NCBI GenBank assembly: GCA_031280035.1
Contig: JAITHJ010000048.1
Span: forward strand, 1 to 48,424
DNA: 48,424 nucleotides
Reading direction: 5' to 3'
From: Spirochaetaceae bacterium
GTDB taxonomy: Bacteria > Spirochaetota > Spirochaetia > Treponematales > Breznakiellaceae
The number at the start of each line of letters is the position of its first letter. Position 1 is the stretch's first letter. Both the position numbers and the translations under genes were made by a program. The notes under the pieces are model-generated. The model was not told the origin of the DNA and made no database searches. It worked only from the letters and a program-made list of their open reading frames with translations. Positions 40,572 to 48,424 of this stretch are shown one piece after another.

Positions 40572-41883
40572 TAAAACGCCCGGTAATGCGCCGCGCGCTC
40601 TTGTTCCAGTTCCCTGCGTATCCGGCGTTCTTGCATTTGCTGTTTCCGTTCTGAGTTTCATGGTTGGCAGAGCGCAAAATGAAACTATACTGCTCCTGCT
40701 TGCGTTCATGCTCTTCACTCCGCTTGCCTACAGCTTTTCGGCGCTGCTCGTTCTATCAATGCTGCACCGGAGAAAAATCACCGGCTTAAAAACACGGATA
40801 GCGCCTGCACAAATAATCGCCGGAGGCGAAACCGCGCTTTTTCTGGAAACAATTAACTCTGAAACCTGCATGATGACTCAAGGCATCAGCGTTAAACCAA
40901 AAGACAATGCCGTCAAGACAACATACAGTTCTAAGGCATTCTTTCAGTTTCCCGCAATTTTGATTCGATACAAATTATATCTGGCAACCAAAGATAATAA
41001 AAAAATAACGCTTATACTTGGCAAAGATTTCTTTGCCGGCGGGCGGAGCGCCATTCACATTCCGCTGAGAGGAGCATATTTTGGTACTGAAGATGAAGTC
41101 GCCATGTTCGACGTGTTCGGATTCTTTGTCTTTACTTACAGAATATCCTGCGGAGATCAAGCGCGGATTTGCGCATCGCCTTCTCTGACTAACGCCGCGC
41201 CGCTGATTACGCATTTTTCAGGCGGCGTCAACCGCCGTACCGAGAACCAGATTATTAAAACCGATGATCTTATTGAACAACGCCCCTACATACCAGGGGA
41301 CGACCCGCGCCGCATTAACTGGAAACTCTACGGTCATTCAGGAGGACTTTTTATACGCGAAGAAGACAAAGAACCTCCGCCTCATACTCAATTTGTAATG
41401 ATTATATGTGCAGAAGCGGACAGCGCATTGTACCGCCCGTCCGCTGAAGCAGGCTATGAAAACGCCGTTCCAGGCGCGGCGGAAACCGATGCGTTATGTG
41501 AAACTGCGCTTGCCATAGCCGCTGCGTGCGCCAAAGACGGCATAAACGTTTTTACCGGATGCCCCGGCATAGAGTTCTCAAATGAAGACCCGGGCAGCGC
41601 GGCGGAAATACTGGCGTTTCCGTATTCCGCGCCCAAACCGCTGACCGAGCCGCTGCCCGCAGTACCCCCAAATATAGAAGAAGAAATTGTAATACTTGCA
41701 CTGCCGGCCATCTGCAATGACGTAACGGGAGCGCTTGACCGGTATATAACGCAAAAATCCGCGCTGCGTAAAATAACAGTGCTTTTTATATACAATGATG
41801 AAAAGCTTGCCGGACCGGCGGAAGCTTCAGCTTTTCTTTATGGAAGAATAGAGGGAGTCCATGCAAAAGCAATCAGGGTATAA
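40537..41883 (+). CDS. DUF58 (vWA-like) membrane protein
   Basis: DDLIEQRPYIPGDDPRRINWKLYGHSGGLFIREEDKE; downstream of MoxR. Confidence 0.88.
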   Translation: MNESTRLNQLRNKTPGNAPRALVPVPCVSGVLAFAVSVLSFMVGRAQNETILLLLAFMLFTPLAYSFSALLVLSMLHRRKITGLKTRIAPAQIIAGGETALFLETINSETCMMTQGISVKPKDNAVKTTYSSKAFFQFPAILIRYKLYLATKDNKKITLILGKDFFAGGRSAIHIPLRGAYFGTEDEVAMFDVFGFFVFTYRISCGDQARICASPSLTNAAPLITHFSGGVNRRTENQIIKTDDLIEQRPYIPGDDPRRINWKLYGHSGGLFIREEDKEPPPHTQFVMIICAEADSALYRPSAEAGYENAVPGAAETDALCETALAIAAACAKDGINVFTGCPGIEFSNEDPGSAAEILAFPYSAPKPLTEPLPAVPPNIEEEIVILALPAICNDVTGALDRYITQKSALRKITVLFIYNDEKLAGPAEASAFLYGRIEGVHAKAIRV

Positions 41884-44800
41884 TAGTACGCCGGCGGCGG
41901 TCATCGTCCGGTCGGCTGCGCTCTTTGGCGTTATATTTCAATACAATCTTATTGCTGATGAGCTAACCAGTACAAGCGTTTTTATTTCCACAACGGTATG
42001 TGCGTTCTTTGCCGGTTACGCGCTTTACTTTAATAAAACAAAACCATTGCACGCTGTCATAACGCTGCTGCTTGCGCCGTTTGCGGCACGTATGCTTTTG
42101 GCGCTTCCGCGTCTCTTTACAGCCGGAAACTTACAGGCAAATATCGCGCTTGATTCGCTTCTGCTAAATTACGACAGAAATAATTTTGTGTTATGCATTC
42201 CATTTTATTACGCCGCAATAACAACCTTCTTTTCATCACTATCACGGCGTGTTCTTCGCACAATGACGCTTCTGGACTGCGTAATTATAGCTGTTACTTT
42301 CAGCATCACACGAAGCGCAGAAATAAAATTTTATAATCTTTCAATTGTGCCGATCAGCGTATTCGGGCTTCTTTTGTTTCTGGAATTATTGGCAATGGTT
42401 ATTTCCATACCAAAAGAAATATCCATCAAAAAAAAAGAAACTGCATCCGCCTTTGCATTATTGATATGTTTTATGCTGGTCAGCGGCGCCATTCTGATTT
42501 CTCAGTCAGGTAAAGGAAAAGCAGATAATACAAGCGCCGGAAATAAAACAACCGATATGGCAGGCGGGAAAGGCCTTATAAGGCCGGAAGTATTCAATTT
42601 TGATATGACGCCGTTTCTTAATCTGAATACGGAAGTATCGCTTGGCAACGACCTTATTTTTATCGTACGTAAAAACAAAAACGATAATCATATCTTTATG
42701 CGGCGCTTTGTATTATCCGCATATAACAGCGTAAAAACAAATGATGCGGACGCAGGATTTACGCGCAATGATATAGTTGATGAAAAAAATCAGCGCATGG
42801 AAATCCCTGTCGGGGAGTCATCATGGGTAATCCCCCGTTATAAAAAACGCAGTAATCTTGAACAAGAGTATTATATCAAAAATATAGACGGCTCAGCGTT
42901 TCTTGCTATGAACGAACCGGTTTCGGTTATTCCGTACAAAAATTATGATTCATCGTCGTTTAAGAGCGTCTATGCCGTTAAAAGCATGATAACGGATGCT
43001 GATATGCCCGATCTTTACAAAGTATCGCTGGCCTACAAAAATGATCCTTGTTTTGGAATGACGCCCGAAGAATTTTTGTGGTACACAGCTTATGCAAATT
43101 CAAAGAATGGCATAACGCCTACTGAAGAAAAGATACAGCAGCTTGCAGAAAGAATTACCGCATCATGTAATGATAACTTTTCAAAAGTTTTAACGCTGCT
43201 TGGATTCCTTACGTTTGGAGAATACCGGTACAGCCTTAAACCAGGCATAGCAAGTGACGGTGACCAGCTTAACTATTTTTTGTTTGAAAGCAGACGCGGA
43301 TATTGTTCATACTTTGCAATGTCTTTTGCATCAATGCTGCGTTCACTGCAAATTCCATCGCGCGTTGTTGTTGGTTTTTATCTTGACCCATTAACAGAAC
43401 GGCTTGGGTTTTATCCGGTACGTTCAGCAAATGCTCATGCATGGGTAGAAGTTTTTTTTCCTGAATACGGCTGGATAGAATTCGATCCAACAACACAAAT
43501 ACTTGCTGAAGACGAACTTGATCCCGGCACAGAAGGCGCATCTTATGATAACTTTGAACAGCTTATGAAGGAAATACTTGAAAACCGCAGCAAGCTTGAA
43601 GCAAAATCAAAAGCGGAAGAACAGCAGGAAAATACATTTCTGAAAATCATCCATTCCACAGTTGAAAAAGTACGTTCACTGCTGTTTCCTGTTATACTTA
43701 CCGCCGTATTCTTGTCAGTGATAATAATAAGATTTAGATTTTATTTTTTAAGCCGCGCCGGTACGCAGGCGCGAAAAAGAACAATTTATTTATGGCGGCA
43801 TATTGTTTTTAGATTAAGATTTAAGGGATACAAGAAGGCGCGGCGGCAAACTGAGTATGAATGGATTCTCACGCTGCCGCATAACGAGCTGCTTACAAAG
43901 CTTTATGATAATGTCTCATGCGCAAAATATGCGCCTTCATATACTGATAATAACTACGCGCTGTTTTTTGAAGATTACAAAAGATTTTCAGCCGCATACA
44001 AAAACATTACGAGATATAAGATAAAGACGCTTATCTTTGCGCTGTTTTTGACATTATTTCTGACGCATGATTCAACACGCGCTCAGGAAGAGCAAAAAAA
44101 TGCTGAGGACATTTATAAGGCTGCGGAAAAAGCCGTACGTGAGGAGTATTGGGAGCAGGCTGTAACATTATTTAATGAAGGAAAAAAAAATTATCCAGAA
44201 GACTGGCGGTTTCCAGAAGAACTTGGTGATTTGTATTCCAGCAAAGGCTTGCACCGTCTTGCCAAGAACGAATACCTTATTGCATATAACATCATTCCTG
44301 ACGATCTGTATCTCATTTATAGTCTTGCAATGACATGCGCTAGTTTGAATGAAAACAGTGAAGCCGCGCTTTATTTTGAAAACTATCTTGCCATAAATCC
44401 AGATAATACAGACGTTATTTCCAGTCTGGGCTGGCTGTACTTAAAGCTGCACAGGCTAAAAGAAGGCGAAAGCCTGCTGCTATCGGCAATAGAAAATCAT
44501 GGCGCTGATAAAAGGCTGTCTATGACACTGGCTATTATTTACTCTGATATGCTTAATTATGAAGAAGCGGAACACTGGTATAATGTATCAATTGATACTT
44601 CATTAAAAACAGGAACATTTGAATCTTTAATTTTTGCGTCTACAGCGTACTATAACTATGCAATATTGGAAAGCAGATTTTATAACTATAATAACGCTTA
44701 TATAAATGCACAAAAATCTCTGGATATGGCAAATCGTGATACAGGACACATGATACACGGCGAACTCTACCTGCGCCGTCTTGATTTCTCAAATTCATTT

Positions 44801-45808
44801 TCTGAGTACACAAAAGCATTTGATATGGATAAACATTCGCCGCTTCCAAAAGTAAGTCTGGCGCAGATTTATCTAATTACAGGAAAGCTTGAACATGCGC
44901 GCCTCTATGCCGAAGACTGCTTAAAAGCGACTAATCACGAATGGATGTTCCGTTTCGGCATGGATCTTGACCAATATGCAAGAGATCTTCATGAAATACT
45001 TTATAAAGCCTATTTAGGACTTTACAATTGTGAGAAATTCAAATTATCCGGCACAATAAAAGAACGCTGGAGCAATTTTATAAAAAAATCAACCTATCTA
45101 TTTAGATATACTATACATAAAAAACTTTATGAGAAACATTCCCTTATTACGGCGCATTCATACAATATAAATGAAATGGGCGGACAATTTGTTGATGCGC
45201 TTATACAATATTATAACTCATTCAGCAGTTATAAAGATCGCGCGTCATTTTATCTTAAACTTGCCGCAGATTACGAAACAAAACTTATTGAAAAATCAAT
45301 GCCCTCGTATTTATATGAAGAAGGAAAATTAAAAGAGAACGCAGCTTTTCTGGAAGACGCTATCAAAAATCTTGATGCTGTTTGGGAGAGAGATACAATA
45401 GCAAACTCTCTTGCCAGCCTTTATCATTCAGCTAAAAACAAAAAACAAAAAGAACGTTCATGGGCAGCCGCAGAATCATTATACCTGATGAATTCCGGCG
45501 CGCTGCTGCAGAATCTTATACGGCTGCCTGTGGAACTTAACGTTACCGGAGGCTCAAATTCCCAAAACAGGAAGACAATGAAAGCCCTGTCTAAGACCGG
45601 TTTTATGCCTGTTTCGGCGCGGAGCAGATATTCGTGCCGTTTTTCGCTGGATATTACCATCGCTGACGGCGCCGCGCAAGGTATAGTGCTCGACCGAATT
45701 TCTGGAAAAAGCATTACGCGTACAACCATTCCCCTAAACGATTTTTCCCGCGCGGCGTTATCCGAATTTGCAAATAAATTTTCCGCCGCTGTCTTTAATG
45801 TCAAGTAA
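41861..45808 (+). CDS. Transglutaminase-like (TgpA-type) membrane protein fused to C-terminal TPR domain
   Basis: RRGYCSYFAMSFASMLRSLQIPSRVVVGFYLDP...ANAHAWVEVFFPEYGWIEFDPT; later TPR units LGDLYSSKGLHRLAKNEYLIAYNI, ALYFENYLAINPDNTDVISSLGWLYLK. Confidence 0.9.
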   Translation: MQKQSGYNSTPAAVIVRSAALFGVIFQYNLIADELTSTSVFISTTVCAFFAGYALYFNKTKPLHAVITLLLAPFAARMLLALPRLFTAGNLQANIALDSLLLNYDRNNFVLCIPFYYAAITTFFSSLSRRVLRTMTLLDCVIIAVTFSITRSAEIKFYNLSIVPISVFGLLLFLELLAMVISIPKEISIKKKETASAFALLICFMLVSGAILISQSGKGKADNTSAGNKTTDMAGGKGLIRPEVFNFDMTPFLNLNTEVSLGNDLIFIVRKNKNDNHIFMRRFVLSAYNSVKTNDADAGFTRNDIVDEKNQRMEIPVGESSWVIPRYKKRSNLEQEYYIKNIDGSAFLAMNEPVSVIPYKNYDSSSFKSVYAVKSMITDADMPDLYKVSLAYKNDPCFGMTPEEFLWYTAYANSKNGITPTEEKIQQLAERITASCNDNFSKVLTLLGFLTFGEYRYSLKPGIASDGDQLNYFLFESRRGYCSYFAMSFASMLRSLQIPSRVVVGFYLDPLTERLGFYPVRSANAHAWVEVFFPEYGWIEFDPTTQILAEDELDPGTEGASYDNFEQLMKEILENRSKLEAKSKAEEQQENTFLKIIHSTVEKVRSLLFPVILTAVFLSVIIIRFRFYFLSRAGTQARKRTIYLWRHIVFRLRFKGYKKARRQTEYEWILTLPHNELLTKLYDNVSCAKYAPSYTDNNYALFFEDYKRFSAAYKNITRYKIKTLIFALFLTLFLTHDSTRAQEEQKNAEDIYKAAEKAVREEYWEQAVTLFNEGKKNYPEDWRFPEELGDLYSSKGLHRLAKNEYLIAYNIIPDDLYLIYSLAMTCASLNENSEAALYFENYLAINPDNTDVISSLGWLYLKLHRLKEGESLLLSAIENHGADKRLSMTLAIIYSDMLNYEEAEHWYNVSIDTSLKTGTFESLIFASTAYYNYAILESRFYNYNNAYINAQKSLDMANRDTGHMIHGELYLRRLDFSNSFSEYTKAFDMDKHSPLPKVSLAQIYLITGKLEHARLYAEDCLKATNHEWMFRFGMDLDQYARDLHEILYKAYLGLYNCEKFKLSGTIKERWSNFIKKSTYLFRYTIHKKLYEKHSLITAHSYNINEMGGQFVDALIQYYNSFSSYKDRASFYLKLAADYETKLIEKSMPSYLYEEGKLKENAAFLEDAIKNLDAVWERDTIANSLASLYHSAKNKKQKERSWAAAESLYLMNSGALLQNLIRLPVELNVTGGSNSQNRKTMKALSKTGFMPVSARSRYSCRFSLDITIADGAAQGIVLDRISGKSITRTTIPLNDFSRAALSEFANKFSAAVFNVK

Positions 45809-45853
45809 AACAACAAAAATACCGATAAATAGCCGGAGACTTACGTTTATTTT

Positions 45854-47029
45854 ATGAACCGGATTTCATGGGCGCTTGTTATATTTTTTGCCTCCGGCAT
45901 ACCGGTTTTTGCAAATTCAAGCATTACTTATAGAGAAGAATCAGAGAAGCGAATTGTACAAAGAATCCAATGGCAGGAAGATGATTCCGTTTTGAATTTT
46001 TTAGTTGAAATACAGAAAAATGAAAATGGCAAATGGATCAACAAAATAAATCAAATAACGGAAAATAACTATATTGAAATTTCACTTCTGCACGGCCTGT
46101 ACCGGTATCGCGTTACGCCAAGCGATCTATTGGGACGGCGGCTTCCCGCAGCGGCGTGGTCTGAATTGTCTATTGCCCAGCTCTTTCAGCCTGAAATAAC
46201 TAAATACGCTCCTGACACGTTCTATCTGGATGAAGACCGTGCTGAATTTACACTGAAGCTTACCGGAAGCAACATATTGCAAGAATCAAGAATATTTCTA
46301 CGCGATGAGGGCGGTAAAGAAATCGAAGGAGATAGCTTTGCCGTATCAAAAAACGGTAAGACAGCTCAGTTAGAATATAAAAAAGCGGCGCTTTCTGAAG
46401 GCGTTTTCGATTTGGTTGTAGAAAACCCCGGAGGCTTAAATTCCGTGCTGCGAAATTTTAGAGTCATAAAAAACAAGTCCTCCAACAGACCGGATTCTCC
46501 CGCAAATTTTTATGTTTTTGAAGGATATGCGCCGTTTATTGCCTTTCCTGGCGTTTTTAACAACTATTTTGCCCGCCGCTTTTTTGAGTCGGGATTTAAT
46601 ATGCGCGCAGGCTGGCAGCCAATTAAATTTAAGAACGGCTTGCTCGGCGGGGAATTCAGTCCTTCATATCATTATCTATCAAAACCTGTCATGAATCCGA
46701 ATTACAGCAGCTATAATATCAAAGCGCAGCTTCTTGATTTTAGAATAAACGCTGTTTGGAGTAAATTCCTTGCCTTGCGCTACAAGATTAACCTGCGCGC
46801 CGGCGCCGGTATTACTATTTTTACCGACGTTCATCTTGAAGAAAACAGACTGCGAAGCCCTATACAAGGCGGATGGACGCCATCGTTAGATATAGGAGCG
46901 TCAGTCTCTTTCCAGATTTTCTCTAATTTTTTTATTGACGCCGGCACGGAGCTTTTATACATAATCTCTGTTGATAATCCGCCTCCGGTATACTTGATGC
47001 CTGTCCTTGCAATAGGCTTTAAATTTTAA
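45854..47029 (+). CDS. Predicted secreted/outer-membrane beta-barrel-like protein
   Basis: Signal peptide; alternating beta pattern near C-terminus; terminal Phe (AIGFKF). Confidence 0.6.
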   Translation: MNRISWALVIFFASGIPVFANSSITYREESEKRIVQRIQWQEDDSVLNFLVEIQKNENGKWINKINQITENNYIEISLLHGLYRYRVTPSDLLGRRLPAAAWSELSIAQLFQPEITKYAPDTFYLDEDRAEFTLKLTGSNILQESRIFLRDEGGKEIEGDSFAVSKNGKTAQLEYKKAALSEGVFDLVVENPGGLNSVLRNFRVIKNKSSNRPDSPANFYVFEGYAPFIAFPGVFNNYFARRFFESGFNMRAGWQPIKFKNGLLGGEFSPSYHYLSKPVMNPNYSSYNIKAQLLDFRINAVWSKFLALRYKINLRAGAGITIFTDVHLEENRLRSPIQGGWTPSLDIGASVSFQIFSNFFIDAGTELLYIISVDNPPPVYLMPVLAIGFKF

Positions 47030-47121
47030 ACTATCTCTGATATTCTTCAGAAAGATGCTAAATCTGCCTTGCTTCAAAAAGGTAATGCAGAAAATTAAAT
47101 TCTTAAGGAAGGATGTGTAAA

Positions 47122-47562
47122 ATGAAAAAGACTAATATACTTTTCGTGTTATTTTTGTGTCTTTTGGAATTTATTATAAGCTGTGAAAATTTCAATCCGT
47201 CATTTGAGGATTTTCTGGAAACCTCTGCCGACCCTGAAAATAAAAAGGGATTCCTTGCGTATGAAATCGTTATTACACCTTCCAGTTTATTCAGCAGCGA
47301 CTCAGGACACTTCTCGCTTAATTTAGTTCCTTTAAGCGGCGGAGCTACCCTTGATTTAAGCTCAGACTGGATACTCCATAACAATATTTTATCATACAAA
47401 GCCGGCGCGCATAAAATACCTTATGGCGGGTACAAATTATCGTGCCGTGTACAGAATCCTCAATCTTCTTTGACCAATGAAACAACTATTTGGATTCTAC
47501 CCGGAGAAACGTCAATATACAGCCGTTCTTTTTCTGAAGCCGATTTTACATCAAACAACTAG
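47122..47562 (+). CDS. Hypothetical lipoprotein
   Basis: MKKTNILFVLFLCLLEFIISCENF lipobox; AAGGAAGG upstream. Confidence 0.7.
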   Translation: MKKTNILFVLFLCLLEFIISCENFNPSFEDFLETSADPENKKGFLAYEIVITPSSLFSSDSGHFSLNLVPLSGGATLDLSSDWILHNNILSYKAGAHKIPYGGYKLSCRVQNPQSSLTNETTIWILPGETSIYSRSFSEADFTSNN

Positions 47563-47570
47563 GAGGCGGC

Positions 47571-48206
47571 TTAACTGTTTTTAGACGGCTCTACCGGCAA
47601 AATATATTTTAGGTGTCCGTTTTCTTCGTATATTATTTTCTGGATAAACATTTCTTCAATGATTTTCTCTATATCTTCGTTCTGCTTGATTTTTAATAAG
47701 GTTTTTATGTGTCCGCTCAGCCCTTTTTTGCTTTTGGGCCGCTTATTAGACGTTACTTTATTGAGATTCTCCTTAATCCTTAAGATGTTTTCTTCTTGAA
47801 CCTCATTCTGTCCGAAATCGTTCTGGGAATTTATAAAACTGCTGTTCAACTGTTTAAAGCTTACAATTCTTTTAATATCAAAATTCTTTAATTTTAAATA
47901 TTCAATAAGCGGATCATAACCCGTATCTTTTGAATATATAATGTACTCCTTGTTTTTATATTGAGAAGTATAGTACCCAAGAAAATATACCAGAAAAAAA
48001 TCCAACGCATTTTTTTTGCCAAATGAGCGTATCTGTATCCATTCTACCGAATCTCCATAAGGCTGAGTCATCTGAATTAAACTTACAGGTATTTTTTTTT
48101 GATTCTCGCCGACAATAATGAGCATCTTTATTTTTTCATTGATTATATCGGTATTTATATCCTGAACATTTTCATAATCGACTAGGATGTATGCATCATA
48201 TTCCAT
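47571..48206 (-). CDS. NYN/PIN-like domain protein
   Basis: YILVDYENVQD; DFFLVYFLGYY; YIIYSKDTGYDPLIEYLK. Confidence 0.65.
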   Translation of the reverse strand: MEYDAYILVDYENVQDINTDIINEKIKMLIIVGENQKKIPVSLIQMTQPYGDSVEWIQIRSFGKKNALDFFLVYFLGYYTSQYKNKEYIIYSKDTGYDPLIEYLKLKNFDIKRIVSFKQLNSSFINSQNDFGQNEVQEENILRIKENLNKVTSNKRPKSKKGLSGHIKTLLKIKQNEDIEKIIEEMFIQKIIYEENGHLKYILPVEPSKNS

Positions 48207-48388
48207 AAGTAAAGCTCCGGTTGTATTTGCTTTTTTAATAATTCTAGCCTTTTATAACTTCACTGTCAATATCTGCGTCCGTACTCACGCCTACAGGACG
48301 CCTCGCTGACTAAACTCAGAAACAAATAGGACACCCAGCCTCGTGGTAGAATGGAAAAACCAAGACCATTGTACTGAGGAGGCAAGCC

Positions 48389-48424
48389 ATGAAAGGCTCA
48401 ATCGGGTGTCCTACAAGGATTGTA
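48389..48424 (+). CDS. Start of an ORF truncated by the window end (possibly of a mobile element)
   Basis: Strong GAGGAGG SD before ATG 48389 (MKGSIGCPTRIV...); nearby perfect inverted repeat TAGGACACCC/GGGTGTCCTA. Confidence 0.35.
   Translation, partial: MKGSIGCPTRIV

Overview
This 48.4-kb window looks like chromosomal DNA of a treponeme-like spirochete. The evidence is a FlaB-type flagellin with a sigma-28-like promoter, many secreted and lipoprotein genes, and a MoxR/DUF58/transglutaminase-TPR cluster. Most of it is housekeeping or metabolic: M23 peptidase, uppP, fchA-folD, atpD-atpC, a pflA-like radical SAM protein, aroC, tRNA-Pro, rpsU, an RsuA-type pseudouridine synthase, flaB, rseP, a glycerol operon (glpK, two FAD oxidoreductases, glpF), rpe, TPP-riboswitch thiamine transport genes and ade. 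The most interesting part is a surface-glycan-like island at about 32.2-39.5 kb. Three long poly-C tracts (16, 10 and 18 C) each sit exactly where an upstream start-bearing ORF and a downstream catalytic ORF are in different frames: methyltransferase 1, a GT-C-type glycosyltransferase and methyltransferase 2. Manual frame tracking shows that changing each tract by one C (16->15, 10->11, 18->17) gives one continuous ORF, with the tract encoding a polyproline joint. All three are frame-OFF as assembled. This suggests a cluster of translational phase-variation switches. Methyltransferase 1 is also bracketed by a 65-bp direct repeat (64/65 identical) made from the 3' end of ade, so it looks like an inserted cassette that regenerated the ade end. 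Other observations are a 23-bp intergenic tandem repeat, a diverged tandem duplication at the oxidoreductase/glpF junction that creates a chimeric micro-ORF, an FAD-oxidoreductase/DUF1667 fusion, and a transglutaminase-TPR fusion with an internal signal-like segment. No database search was run; family names come from motif recognition.
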